Source of the DNA: JAUXFS01 sp050329575
GTDB lineage: Bacteria; Pseudomonadota; Alphaproteobacteria; Rhodospirillales; Defluviicoccaceae
Direction of reading: 5' to 3'
Length of the DNA: 64,000 nt
NCBI GenBank assembly: GCA_050329575.1
Contig: JBHJOP010000009.1
Span: 1-64,000 of the forward strand
The notes below the pieces were generated by a model. It worked only from the letters and a program-made list of their open reading frames with translations, was not told the origin of the DNA and searched no databases. The position numbers and the translations under genes are program-made. Below are positions 19,477 to 28,205 of this stretch, in pieces. Numbering within the stretch: the stretch's first letter is position 1; each line of letters opens with the position of its first letter.

Positions 19477-21009
19477 TCACTGGAACACCAGCGCGATGAT
19501 CGCCGCCGCCAGCGCCACGACGGCGAGGACCTGCGCTGCCCGCCCGTCGTTTCCGCTCCGCAGAGCGCGCAGGGTCTCTGGGTGAAGGCGGATCCGCCCG
19601 TCGGCGATCGCCGCCGCGCTGCGCTCGGCGAGCTGGAGCAGCTCCGGTAGCCGCGCCAGGCTCGCCGCGACATCGCCGACCGTCTCCCGAAGGCGCGCCT
19701 CCGGCCCCAGGTTTTCGGTCATCCACGACTGGATCAGCGGCCGGGCGAGCATCCACATGTTGACGTCGGGACACAGCCGCCGTCCGGTGCCTTCGGCGAC
19801 CAGCATGGTCTTCTGCAGCAACAGCAGCTGCGGCTGGGTCTCCATCGCGAACGTCTCGGTGACCTGGAACAGCTGGCCCAGCAGTCGTCCGATCGAGATC
19901 TCGCTCTGCGGCTTGTCCATGATGGGCTCGCCGATCGACCGGCAAGCCTGGGTGAAGGTATCGACCGCGCGATCGGCCGGCACCCAGCCGGCCTCGAAGT
20001 GCACTTCGGCGGCGCGCCGATAGTCGCGGTTCAGGAACGCCAACAACAGCTCGCCGAGGTGTTGGCGGGTCTTGCGGTCGAGCCGGCCCATGATCCCGAA
20101 GTCGACGGCGACGATGCTGCCGTCATCGCGCACGAACAGGTTGCCGGCGTGCAAGTCGCCGTGAAAGAAGCCATCGCGGAACACCTGCCGGAAGAACGAT
20201 TCCGCGGCGCGTGTCAGAATCTGTTGCGGGTCGTGCCCGGCGGCGACGATCGCGTCCCGTTCGTCGATGGGGATGCCGGAGACGCGTTCGACGGTCAGCA
20301 CCCGCCGGCCGGTGCGTACCCAGTCGACCTTCGGCACCTTGAAGTCGGGGTCGTCGGCGAAGTTCTCGGCCAGTTCCGCCGCCGCCGCCGCCTCGAACCG
20401 CAGGTCCATCTCCATCTCGACCGACTGCGCCAGCACCCGCACCGACTCCACCGGCTTCAGGCGCCGCCACTCCGGGCGGGCCGCCTCGATCAGTTCGGCG
20501 ACCCACAGGAACAGATCGAGGTCGCGCGCGAACGCCGCTTCGACCCCGGGGCGCAGCACCTTGACCGCGACCTCGCGACCCTCGACGTCGACGGCGAAAT
20601 GGACCTGGGCGATCGAGGCGGCGGCGACGGCGTCGTCGTCGAACCGCCGGAACAACGCCGCCAACGGTGCGCCCAGCTCGGTTTCGATGGTGGTGCGCGC
20701 CTCGGCGCCGGAAAACGGCGCCAGCCGGTCCTGGAGCCGGGACAGGTCCGCCGCCAGCGTCTCGCCGAGCAGATCGGAACGGGTCGACAATGCCTGACCG
20801 AGCTTGATGAACGACGGCCCCGCCTCCTGCAGCGCCCGCGCCAGCCGTTCTCCCGGCCGTCCCTGCTCCCGGCGGCGGGAAACCAGACGCGCCGCCAGCA
20901 CCACGATCGGCGCGACGCCGAGAGTCTCGAGCAGGAACAGGGCGTCGTGGCGCGCGAGGATGCGAGCGATCACCAACAGCCGGAAGATGTTGCGCGCCGT
21001 GCGGATCAT
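19477..21009 (-). CDS. ubiB: Ubiquinone biosynthesis protein UbiB (ABC1/ADCK family)
   Basis: 510-residue atypical kinase-like ATPase needed for coenzyme Q biosynthesis. The KxGQ signature appears in FIKLGQALSTRSDLL, and the kinase core shows VAVKVLRPG, GFFHGDLHAGNLFV and VDFGIMGRL. The C-terminus ends with a hydrophobic anchor (VLAVVALAAAIIALVF). It lies 52 bp downstream of ubiE on the same strand, the standard alphaproteobacterial arrangement. Confidence 0.96.
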   Translation of the reverse strand: MIRTARNIFRLLVIARILARHDALFLLETLGVAPIVVLAARLVSRRREQGRPGERLARALQEAGPSFIKLGQALSTRSDLLGETLAADLSRLQDRLAPFSGAEARTTIETELGAPLAALFRRFDDDAVAAASIAQVHFAVDVEGREVAVKVLRPGVEAAFARDLDLFLWVAELIEAARPEWRRLKPVESVRVLAQSVEMEMDLRFEAAAAAELAENFADDPDFKVPKVDWVRTGRRVLTVERVSGIPIDERDAIVAAGHDPQQILTRAAESFFRQVFRDGFFHGDLHAGNLFVRDDGSIVAVDFGIMGRLDRKTRQHLGELLLAFLNRDYRRAAEVHFEAGWVPADRAVDTFTQACRSIGEPIMDKPQSEISIGRLLGQLFQVTETFAMETQPQLLLLQKTMLVAEGTGRRLCPDVNMWMLARPLIQSWMTENLGPEARLRETVGDVAASLARLPELLQLAERSAAAIADGRIRLHPETLRALRSGNDGRAAQVLAVVALAAAIIALVFQ

Positions 21010-21061
21010 CGCCGGCCGGCCCGCGACAACAGGGCATCTGCCCCGTCGGGCTCGCTCATCG

Positions 21062-21817
21062 TCAGGTCCGCCACGCCGTATGCAGGGCGCAGATGCCGCC
21101 CGACAGGTTGCGGTAGCGAACCAGGCTTAACCCCGCTTCGCCGATCATCCGAGCGAACTCGTCCTGCGCCGGGAAGCGGCGGATGCTCTCCGCCAGGTAG
21201 CGGTAGGCGTCGGCATCGCCGGCGACCGCGCGCCCGATCGCCGGCAGGACCCGGAACGAGTAGGCGTCGTAGAGAGGTTCCAGCGGGCCGACGGCGATGC
21301 GGCTGAACTCGAGGCAGAGGAAATGGCCGCCGGGCTTGAGCACCCGCCGCGCCTCCCGCAACGCCGCGGCGACGTCGGTGACGTTGCGAATGCAGAAGGC
21401 GATGGTGTAGGCGTCGACCGAAGCATCGGCGATCGGCAGCCGCTCGGCGTCGCCGCAGATCCAGACGATCCCGCCCATCCGTTCGCTCTGCCGCGCGCGG
21501 TCGCGGCCGACGGTCAGCATCTCGCGGTTGATGTCGAGCACCGTCACCGACGCGGCGGCGCGTTCGAGAATGCGAAACGCGATGTCGCCGGTGCCGCCGC
21601 CGACGTCGAGGACGCGCATCCCGGGCCGCGGGTTCAGCCGGTCGATCATCGCCGTCTTCCACAGCCGATGGACGCCGCCGCTCATCAGATCGTTCATCAG
21701 GTCATAGCGGCGGGCGACGCTATCGAAGACCCCGCGGACGAGCGTGCTCTTGTCGCCGGAGGCAACGGTACGGAAACCGAAATGGGTGGTCGAAGCGGAC
21801 GGTCGACGATCGTTCAT
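21062..21817 (-). CDS. ubiE: Ubiquinone/menaquinone C-methyltransferase UbiE
   Basis: 251-residue class I methyltransferase for the C-methylation step in quinone synthesis. SAM-binding motif I is VLDVGGGTGDIAFR. The family signatures YDLMNDLMSGGVHRLWK and ITIAFCIRNVTD-like TIAFCIRNVTD are present, and the protein ends near YRNLSGGICALHTAWR. It diverges from mutM across 47 bp and is followed by ubiB. Confidence 0.96.
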   Translation of the reverse strand: MNDRRPSASTTHFGFRTVASGDKSTLVRGVFDSVARRYDLMNDLMSGGVHRLWKTAMIDRLNPRPGMRVLDVGGGTGDIAFRILERAAASVTVLDINREMLTVGRDRARQSERMGGIVWICGDAERLPIADASVDAYTIAFCIRNVTDVAAALREARRVLKPGGHFLCLEFSRIAVGPLEPLYDAYSFRVLPAIGRAVAGDADAYRYLAESIRRFPAQDEFARMIGEAGLSLVRYRNLSGGICALHTAWRT

Positions 21818-21864
21818 GGCGCGGAACCATAGCCGAAGGCGGCAAGGCGCGCTACCGTGCGGCC

Positions 21865-22707
21865 ATGCCCGAGCTTCCAGAAGTCGAAACGGTGCGCCGG
21901 GGTCTGACGCCGGTGCTGGTCGGGCACCGTCTCACCCGTGTCGTGTTGCGCCGGCCCGACCTCCGCTTCCCACTGCCCGAGGGATTCGCGGCGCGGCTGC
22001 GCGATCGCCGCGTCGAGGCCGTCGACCGGCGCGGCAAGTTCCTGCTGATCCGGCTTGAGGGTGGGCTGGTGCTGATCGCGCATCTCGGCATGTCGGGACG
22101 GTTCCGGGTGTTCGAGGACCCGCCGCCGCCGCCCGAGGCTCACGACCACGTTCTGTTCGAGATCGACCGCGGGGCGAGCCTGCGGTTCCACGATCCGCGC
22201 CGGTTCGGTTTCATGGATCTCGTCGGCGCCGCTGCGCTCGACCGCCACCCGATGCTCGCCGCGCTCGGTCCCGAGCCGCTCGGCGAGGGTTTCGACGGTG
22301 CCTTTCTGGCCGAGCGGTTGCGGGGGAAGCGGTCACCCCTGAAGGCGGCGATCCTCGACCAGCGCATCGTCGCCGGGATGGGCAACATCTATGCCTGCGA
22401 GAGCCTGTACCGCGCCCGGCTGTCGCCAACCCGCGTTGCCTCCACGATCACCGGCAGCCGGGCGACGAGGCTGGCGACGGCGATCCGGGCGGTGCTGGAG
22501 GAGGCGATCGCGGCAGGCGGCTCGACGCTGCGTGATCATCGCCGCCCGTCAGGGGAACTCGGCTACTTCCAGCACCGGTTCGCCGTCTATGCGCGGGCCG
22601 GCATGCCCTGCCCCGACTGCGACTGCGACCTGCAGCGGACGGGCGGCATCCGCCGCGTCGTCCAGGCCGGGCGGTCAACATTCCATTGTGCCAAACGGCA
22701 GTCCTGA
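21865..22707 (+). CDS. mutM: Formamidopyrimidine-DNA glycosylase (MutM/Fpg)
   Basis: 280-residue bifunctional glycosylase/AP lyase removing oxidised purines. Pro1 and Glu2 of the catalytic start are kept (MPELPEVETVRRGL), with the helix-two-turn-helix region LDQRIVAGMGNIYACE. The zinc finger is odd: the first pair is CPDC followed by an extra DC, spacing to the third cysteine is 22 residues instead of about 16, and the fourth cysteine is replaced by Arg (FHCAKRQS). The extra cysteine of CPDCDC might compensate. It is divergent from ubiE, as in many alphaproteobacteria. Confidence 0.95.
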   Translation: MPELPEVETVRRGLTPVLVGHRLTRVVLRRPDLRFPLPEGFAARLRDRRVEAVDRRGKFLLIRLEGGLVLIAHLGMSGRFRVFEDPPPPPEAHDHVLFEIDRGASLRFHDPRRFGFMDLVGAAALDRHPMLAALGPEPLGEGFDGAFLAERLRGKRSPLKAAILDQRIVAGMGNIYACESLYRARLSPTRVASTITGSRATRLATAIRAVLEEAIAAGGSTLRDHRRPSGELGYFQHRFAVYARAGMPCPDCDCDLQRTGGIRRVVQAGRSTFHCAKRQS

Positions 22708-22723
22708 TGCTATAGGCAGGCTC

Positions 22724-23116
22724 ATGAGTCCCCCGTCCGGACGACCCGCCATCCTCGCTGCCGCGCTGGCGCTGGCTGTCCTGTGGCCGGCCGGCGGCCA
22801 ACCGGCCGACGGCTTCGTCGCTGCGATCGGGGACCTGCCGTTGATGCCGGGGCTGGCCGAGAACGCGGACGCCGGCATCGTCTTCGACACCCCCTCGGGA
22901 CGCATCGTGCAGACGGAGGCGACCGGTCGGGTCTCCCGGGACGGCGTTTTGCGGTTTTATTCCGAAACCCTGCCGCAGCTCGGCTGGCGCCCGCTCGCCG
23001 CCGGCCTGTTCCGTCGCGGCAACGAGCTGTTGAAGATCGATGTCGACGAGACCGATGATCCGCCGGCCACCGTCCGCTTCGCGCTGTCGCCCACCGGCGA
23101 CCGCGCACGACCATAG
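22724..23116 (+). CDS. Hypothetical exported protein
   Basis: 130-residue protein with a signal peptide (ILAAALALAVLWPAGG) and a compact domain containing AAIGDLPLMPGL, DAGIVFDTPSGRIV and FYSETLPQLGWRPL. I do not recognise a named family. It sits 16 bp after mutM and 37 bp before an enoyl-CoA hydratase gene on the same strand, probably one transcript. Function unknown; export to the periplasm is inferred. Confidence 0.75.
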   Translation: MSPPSGRPAILAAALALAVLWPAGGQPADGFVAAIGDLPLMPGLAENADAGIVFDTPSGRIVQTEATGRVSRDGVLRFYSETLPQLGWRPLAAGLFRRGNELLKIDVDETDDPPATVRFALSPTGDRARP

Positions 23117-23153
23117 TCCATCACCAAGACCGGAGCATCAGAGGAGGAAAACC

Positions 23154-23930
23154 ATGGCATACGAATTCATCATCGTCGAAACCAGGGGAGCCGTCGGCCT
23201 GATGACCCTCAACCGACCGCAGGCGATGAACGCGCTCAACGCTCAACTGATGACCGAGCTGGCCGCGGCGCTCGATGCCTTCGAGGTCGACGACGGGGTC
23301 GGGGCGATGGTCATCACCGGCAGCGAAAAGGCCTTCGCCGCCGGCGCCGACATCAAGGAGATGAAAGACAAGACGTTCATTGACGCCTACCTCGAGGACT
23401 TCCTCACCTCGGGATGGGAGCGCGCGGCGTCCTGTCGCAAACCGCTGATCGCGGCGGTCGCCGGTTTCGCGCTCGGCGGCGGCTGCGAGCTGGCAATGAT
23501 GTGCGATTTCATCCTCGCCGCCGACAACGCGCGGTTCGGCCAGCCCGAGATCACCATTGGTGCCATTCCCGGTCTCGGCGGCACCCAGCGACTGGCTCGG
23601 GCGGTCGGCAAGGCGAAAGCGATGGAGATGTGCTTGACTGGCCGGATGATGGACGCCGCCGAAGCCGAACGGGCCGGACTGGTCAGCCGGATCGTGCCCA
23701 CCGGCGAGCTCGTGGACGAGGCGGTGAAGGCGGCGGCAAAGGCGGCGGCGATGTCCCGCCCGCTCGCGATGATCGCCAAGGAGGCGGTCGACCGCGCCTT
23801 CGAGACGACGCTGGCGGAAGGCCTCCGCTTCGAGCGGCGGATGTTCCATGCGATCTTCGCTACCGCCGATCAGAAGGAGGGGATGGCGGCGTTTTCCGAG
23901 AAGCGGAAGGCCGCGTTCACCAACCGGTAG
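23154..23930 (+). CDS. Enoyl-CoA hydratase (crotonase family)
   Basis: 258-residue crotonase-fold enzyme hydrating trans-2-enoyl-CoA to 3-hydroxyacyl-CoA. The oxyanion-hole segment is FAAGADIKEM. Both catalytic glutamates are present, in GGGCELAMMCD and PEITIGAIPGLGGTQRL. The GAGGAGG at 23141 fixes the ATG start. It has the usual short-chain hydratase length and resembles housekeeping EchA/FadB-type hydratases with broad specificity. Confidence 0.93.
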   Translation: MAYEFIIVETRGAVGLMTLNRPQAMNALNAQLMTELAAALDAFEVDDGVGAMVITGSEKAFAAGADIKEMKDKTFIDAYLEDFLTSGWERAASCRKPLIAAVAGFALGGGCELAMMCDFILAADNARFGQPEITIGAIPGLGGTQRLARAVGKAKAMEMCLTGRMMDAAEAERAGLVSRIVPTGELVDEAVKAAAKAAAMSRPLAMIAKEAVDRAFETTLAEGLRFERRMFHAIFATADQKEGMAAFSEKRKAAFTNR

Positions 23931-24036
23931 GGTTGCCGCCGCGGCGGCTCGGCCGGCGGGCGTGGTGGCCGTCTTGCCGCGCGGTCGCTGACACCGTACC
24001 TTCGAGGCCTCGACGGCTTCGACCGAGGAGGGAACC

Positions 24037-24828
24037 ATGAAGGGGACGACGATGCGGCGGGTGATCCTCGCGGCGACGGCTCTGGCGGTGCTCGCGGCCT
24101 GGCCGGCGGCCGCCGAGGTCAGGACCCGGACCATCGAGTACCGCGACGGCGACATCGTGCTGACCGGGGTGCTGGCGTGGGACCCTTCGGCGCCCGGGAA
24201 ACGGCCGGGAGTGCTGGTGGTTCACGAGTGGTGGGGTCTCAACGACTTCGCCAAGGACCGCGCGGCGCAACTGGCGGCCGAAGGCTACGTCGCCTTCGCG
24301 CTCGATATGTACGGCGACAGGCGGGTGACCGAGCATGCGCAACAGGCCAGCGAGTGGATGAAACAGATCACCGCCGACATTGAGCTGTGGACGCGCCGGG
24401 CGCAGCTCGGCCTCGAAGCGATGAAGGCGCAGGATGAGGTCGATGCCGATCGGGTCGCCGCCATCGGCTACTGCTTCGGCGGCGCGACGGTGATGCAGAT
24501 GGCCTACGCGGGCGCCGACGTGAAGGCGGTGGTCAGCTTCCACGGCTCGCTGCCACCGGCGCCGGAGGGTGTCGCGCGGATCGGTCCGCGGGTGTTGGTC
24601 GCCCACGGCCGCGACGACCCCTTCATTCCGCGAGAACGCATCGCCGGGTTCCAGGACTCGCTCGACCGCGCCGGCGCCGAGTGGGAGATGACCATCTACT
24701 CCGGCGCCCAGCACAGCTTCACCAATCCGGGAGCGGGCGATCACGGCATGAAGGGGGTCGCCTATGACGCGGCGGCCGATGCGCGGTCGTGGTCGGCGAT
24801 GATGCGGCTGTTCGAAGAGGTGTTCTAG
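24037..24828 (+). CDS. Dienelactone hydrolase family protein, exported
   Basis: 263-residue alpha/beta hydrolase with an N-terminal signal peptide (ILAATALAVLAAWPAAA). The dienelactone hydrolase triad is visible: Cys in IGYCFGGA, Asp in HGRDDPFIP and His in AQHSFTNP. VVHEWWGLNDF is a family hallmark. A cysteine nucleophile with a periplasmic location is common in this subgroup, whose substrates are unknown. An in-frame ATG five codons later (24052) is an alternative start. Confidence 0.88.
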   Translation: MKGTTMRRVILAATALAVLAAWPAAAEVRTRTIEYRDGDIVLTGVLAWDPSAPGKRPGVLVVHEWWGLNDFAKDRAAQLAAEGYVAFALDMYGDRRVTEHAQQASEWMKQITADIELWTRRAQLGLEAMKAQDEVDADRVAAIGYCFGGATVMQMAYAGADVKAVVSFHGSLPPAPEGVARIGPRVLVAHGRDDPFIPRERIAGFQDSLDRAGAEWEMTIYSGAQHSFTNPGAGDHGMKGVAYDAAADARSWSAMMRLFEEVF

Positions 24829-24881
24829 GCGGCCGCGGTCGGCATCCCGTCGTCGCGGCGGTCGTCGTGAGTCTGTCGTCG

Positions 24882-25673
24882 ATGACGGAGGGTTACGGCT
24901 TCGGGCTGTTCGCACTGCCGGTCTATCGAGACGCGCGGGCCGGGGGCGCCCGCATCGTCCGCCACCTGCCCAGCCTCGCCGACGGCTATCTCTCCGGCAC
25001 GGTCTACGAGACCGCCCGCGCCGTGCTCTATGTCGACGGTACCACGTGGATGTCGACCGGCCTGATGGAACGGGAGAGCCACGCGTTCCACGTCCACGAG
25101 GCGCGCGGGACCATGGTCGCCGCCGGACTGGGGATGGGGATGTTCGCCTTCGCCGCGGCGCGCAAGGGCGAGGTCGAGCGCGTGGTGGTCGTCGAACGGC
25201 GGCCCGACGTGGTGGCGGTGATGTCCGCGTCGACCGGCTTCGAGGATTGGCCCTGCCGCGACAAGGTGACGATCCTGGTCGCCGACGCCCTCGATCCGGA
25301 ACTGGGGCCACTGGTCCGGCGGGCGACGGCCGGCCGTCGACCGGACTACCTGTTCGCCGACATCTGGCCGACCTGCGCCGCATCGGACTCCGCCCGCGAT
25401 ACGGCGGCGATGGTCCGTGCCGTCGACCCGGTGACGGCCGGCTGGTGGGGCCAGGAGTTGTCGTTCGGGCAGTGGTGCTGGGCCGAGGGGCGGTGCGCCG
25501 ACCAACCGGCGCTCGCCGTCTATGTCCGATCGGTCGGCGTGCCGGTGCGCATCACCCCGGGCTATGCGATGTTTGCCGCCGACGTGGTCGCCGCCCAGCT
25601 GCGGGAGACCGCGGCCACGTCGGTCCGCTGGCGGGAGCGGTTGCGGCTGCTGCTGGGCGGGCGGGGCCGGTGA
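24882..25673 (+). CDS. Methyltransferase-fold protein (spermidine-synthase-like), function unknown
   Basis: 263-residue protein. A Rossmann-like region with GTMVAAGLGMGMFAFAAA followed by VERVVVVERRPDVV resembles the SAM-binding motif I and the acidic end of beta-2 in class I methyltransferases and spermidine synthases. Later DYLFADIWPT corresponds to motif IV. The glycine loop is atypical (GLGMGMF), so catalytic activity is uncertain. A GTG at 24867 would add five residues. No functional partner is evident. Confidence 0.6.
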   Translation: MTEGYGFGLFALPVYRDARAGGARIVRHLPSLADGYLSGTVYETARAVLYVDGTTWMSTGLMERESHAFHVHEARGTMVAAGLGMGMFAFAAARKGEVERVVVVERRPDVVAVMSASTGFEDWPCRDKVTILVADALDPELGPLVRRATAGRRPDYLFADIWPTCAASDSARDTAAMVRAVDPVTAGWWGQELSFGQWCWAEGRCADQPALAVYVRSVGVPVRITPGYAMFAADVVAAQLRETAATSVRWRERLRLLLGGRGR

Positions 25674-25808
25674 CGGCCCCCGCCGATGCTACCATGACGA
25701 TAAAGACTAAGAACGAATACAAACGCGCAAAAACCCTAGAAAGGGATTGATTCGGACGCGGCCGTCGCTAAACTTCGCCGCCGATCGCGTCGATGGAGGA
25801 ACACCACC

Positions 25809-25985
25809 ATGCACGGCAGGACGCTGCTGACGGTGCATGAGGTGGCCGAAACACTGAAGGTGAAGGAGGCGACGATCCGGGTGTGGATCCGCAATCGCAA
25901 GCTTCCCGCCATCAAGTTCGGCAAGGAGTATCGCGTCGACGCCGAGGACCTGGAACGGTTCATCCAGGAACATACGAGCCGTTAA
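25809..25985 (+). CDS. Excisionase-family helix-turn-helix DNA-binding protein (58 aa)
   Basis: Very small protein of the MerR-like excisionase/HTH_17 type: LLTVHEVAETLKVKEATIRVWIRNRKLPAIKFGKEYRV, then a short C-terminal helix EDLERFIQEH. A GGAGG lies 11 bases before the ATG. It is a lone gene between a methyltransferase-like gene and the Mrp antiporter operon. No integrase or phage gene is near, so a small transcription factor is more likely than a phage excisionase. The AT-richer 60 bp upstream may hold its promoter. Confidence 0.8.
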   Translation: MHGRTLLTVHEVAETLKVKEATIRVWIRNRKLPAIKFGKEYRVDAEDLERFIQEHTSR

Positions 25986-26135
25986 GCCGGCGCGGCGACG
26001 CCGGTCGAAGGGGCGAGAGAGGGGTGAGGAGGCCGTGCGGGAAGCCTGTTCGCAGACCGATCGGCGTGACACCGGGCCGGCGTGCGCCGGATCAGCCGGC
26101 CTGCAGCAAACGAAGCTGGGGGAGGAGGTGGCGGA

Positions 26136-26621
26136 TTGATTAACACGATCTCGCTGACGGTGGTGCTGGCCATCGTCTGGCTGTTGCTGTCCGGCATCTA
26201 CGACGTGCCGCTGCTGTACATTCTCGGCATCGTCTCGGTGGCGATTGTCATCCTGATCACGCGGCGCATGGACGTGATCGATCGCGAGAGCCATCCCATG
26301 CATCTCGGCCTGCGCGCCCTGGTCTACGGCCCATGGCTGCTGTTCGAGATCATGAAAGCCAACATCGACGTCGCCCGCCGGGTGCTCGCGCCCACCCCCG
26401 ACATCAGCCCGACGCTGGTGCGCCTGCCAACCCGGCTGCGGTCCGATCTCGGCCGGGTGGTGTACGCCAATTCGATCACGATGACGCCCGGAACGGTGTC
26501 GGTCATCGTCGACCCCGACTCCGTGCTCGTGCACTCCCTCAGCCGCGACGGCGCCGCTGCGTTGGAGGAGGGTACGATGGAACGGCGGGTCCTCGCTTAT
26601 ATGGGCGGCGACGAACGCTAA
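26136..26621 (+). CDS. mrpE: Mrp-type Na+/H+ antiporter subunit E
   Basis: 161-residue membrane protein with two N-terminal helices (TISLTVVLAIVWLLLSG and LYILGIVSVAIVILI) and a cytoplasmic domain with the MnhE hallmark ANSITMTPGTVSVIV. I chose a TTG start at 26136 preceded by a strong GGGGGAGGAGG; no ATG lies at a suitable distance. It is the first gene of a ten-gene antiporter operon; its stop overlaps the mrpF start. Confidence 0.9.
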   Translation: MINTISLTVVLAIVWLLLSGIYDVPLLYILGIVSVAIVILITRRMDVIDRESHPMHLGLRALVYGPWLLFEIMKANIDVARRVLAPTPDISPTLVRLPTRLRSDLGRVVYANSITMTPGTVSVIVDPDSVLVHSLSRDGAAALEEGTMERRVLAYMGGDER

Positions 26622-26911
26622 TGTTTACCGCCGCCGCGGCCGGGCTGCTGGTGACGATGGCGATGGCGCTGGCGCGCGCCTTCCTCGGTCCGACCATTTT
26701 CGATCGCATCCTCGCCGTCAACGTGTTCGGCACCAAGACGGTGCTGATCATCGCCGTGGTCGGCTTTCTGACCGGACGGCCGGATTTTCTCGATGTCGCG
26801 CTGGTCTATGCGCTGATCAACTTCATCGGCGTCATTGCCGCCCTCAAGGTGTTCAAGTACGGCAATCTTGGAACAACCGAGGTGAAGCCTGAGGAGGGCC
26901 CCCGGCCATGA
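26621..26911 (+). CDS. mrpF: Mrp-type Na+/H+ antiporter subunit F
   Basis: 96-residue, three-helix membrane protein. The central GPTIFDRILAVNVFGTKTVLIIAV is characteristic of MnhF/MrpF. It starts inside the mrpE stop (TAATG) and overlaps mrpG by 4 bp. It is a small structural subunit of the hetero-oligomeric antiporter in the inner membrane. Confidence 0.92.
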   Translation: MFTAAAAGLLVTMAMALARAFLGPTIFDRILAVNVFGTKTVLIIAVVGFLTGRPDFLDVALVYALINFIGVIAALKVFKYGNLGTTEVKPEEGPRP

Positions 26912-27243
26912 TCGTCATCGATGTGCTGAGCTGGCTGGCGATCGGCGCCGGCGTGCTGTTCTTGCTGGTCGGAGGCATCGGGATCATCCGCCTGCCCGAC
27001 TTTTACACGCGCTGCCACGCCGCGGGGGTCACCGATACCGGGGCGACATCCTTGATCATTCTCGGACTGATGCTGCAGGCGGGACTCAGCATGGTGACCG
27101 TCAAGCTCGCCTTGATCCTGTTGTTCCTGCTCTTCACCTCGCCGACGGCGACCCATGCCGTCGCCCATGCCGCCTTCACCGGAGGGGTTCGTCCGCAGCC
27201 GACGCCCGACACCGCCGACACGTCCGAGGAGACGCCATCATGA
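26908..27243 (+). CDS. mrpG: Mrp-type Na+/H+ antiporter subunit G
   Basis: 111-residue three-helix protein with the MnhG/PhaG signature GGIGIIRLPDFYTRCHAAGVTDTGA and LLFLLFTSPTATHAVAHAA. ATGA overlaps join it to the genes on both sides. The hydrophilic C-terminal tail (TPDTADTSEETPS) is not conserved in the family. Confidence 0.93.
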   Translation: MIVIDVLSWLAIGAGVLFLLVGGIGIIRLPDFYTRCHAAGVTDTGATSLIILGLMLQAGLSMVTVKLALILLFLLFTSPTATHAVAHAAFTGGVRPQPTPDTADTSEETPS

Positions 27244-27788
27244 GCATGGCGCTCGACTATGTGCTGTTGCTGTTCATGGCGGCGACCGCGTTCGGCGTCC
27301 TGCGGTCGCGCAATCTGATCGCGGTGGTGATGCTGTCCAGCTTGTACAGCCTGCTCGCCGCCAGCCTGTTCGTCGTCCTCGATGCCCCCGACGTCGCTTT
27401 GACCGAGGCCGCCGTCGGGGCGGGAGCGGCCACCTTCCTGATGCTCGGCGCCCTGGCGTTCACCGGCCGCCATGCGAAACCGGTCAAGGTGCGTCCGGTG
27501 CCGCTCGCCGTTGTCATCCTCACCGGGCTGATCCTGATCTACGGAACGCTGAGCCTGCCTCCGTTCGGCGACCCGAAGACGCCGGCGCAGGTCCACGTCG
27601 CTCCCCGCTATCTGGCCGAAGCTCCCGACGCCACCGGCACACCCAACATCGTGACCGCGGTGCTGGCGAGCTATCGCGGCTGGGACACCCTGGGCGAGGT
27701 GGTGGTGATCCTGTCGGCGGGCGTCGGCGTGCTCATGCTCCTCGGCGTGCGCGGCCGCCGGTTCCGGGAGGAGGAGGAGCAGAAATGA
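27240..27788 (+). CDS. Mrp/Mbh antiporter subunit: MbhD (DUF4040) plus MbhE-like domains
   Basis: 182-residue membrane protein corresponding to the C-terminal part of a classical MrpA. Residues 1-75 form the DUF4040/MbhD-type helices (SLYSLLAASLFVVLDAPDVALTEAAVGAGA). The rest resembles MbhE, with the segment VTAVLASYRGWDTLGEVVVILSAG. In Bacillus these domains are fused to the large MrpA antiporter subunit; here they form a separate gene, as in archaeal Mbh/Mrp-type clusters. It is coupled by 4-bp overlaps on both sides. Confidence 0.85.
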   Translation: MSMALDYVLLLFMAATAFGVLRSRNLIAVVMLSSLYSLLAASLFVVLDAPDVALTEAAVGAGAATFLMLGALAFTGRHAKPVKVRPVPLAVVILTGLILIYGTLSLPPFGDPKTPAQVHVAPRYLAEAPDATGTPNIVTAVLASYRGWDTLGEVVVILSAGVGVLMLLGVRGRRFREEEEQK

Positions 27789-28201
27789 AGGACGATGTGA
27801 TTCTCCGGGTGATGGCCAAACAGCTGATGCCGTTCATCATCCTGTTCGCGCTCTATGTGCAGTTTCACGGCGACTTCGGGCCCGGCGGCGGCTTTCAGGC
27901 CGGTGTCATCTTCGCCTCGGCGTTCGTGCTTTACGTGCTGGTTTACGGCATGGAGACGGCCGAGCGCATCTTCCCCGCCGGCACCTTCCGCACCGGCATC
28001 GCCGCCGGCGTGCTGATTTATTGTGTCGTCGGCGTCCTCGGCATGGCGTTGGGCGGCAATTTCCTCGATTACGGGGTGCTCGCCGCCGATGCCAAGGTCG
28101 GTCAGCACATCGGCATCATGGTCATCGAGTTCGGCGTCGGCGTGACGGTGGCGGCGGTGATGATTGCCGCCCTCTATGCCTTCGCGCGCCCGAGAGACTG
28201 A
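27785..28201 (+). CDS. mrpB: Mrp-type Na+/H+ antiporter subunit B
   Basis: 138-residue four-helix protein with the MnhB features ALYVQFHGDFGPGGGFQAGVIFASA and FGVGVTVAAVMIAALYAFA. It follows the MbhD/E-type subunit with an ATGA overlap and precedes mrpC by 4 bp. In known Mrp complexes B lies beside the MbhE-like part of MrpA. Confidence 0.92.
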   Translation: MKDDVILRVMAKQLMPFIILFALYVQFHGDFGPGGGFQAGVIFASAFVLYVLVYGMETAERIFPAGTFRTGIAAGVLIYCVVGVLGMALGGNFLDYGVLAADAKVGQHIGIMVIEFGVGVTVAAVMIAALYAFARPRD

Positions 28202-28205
28202 CGCC

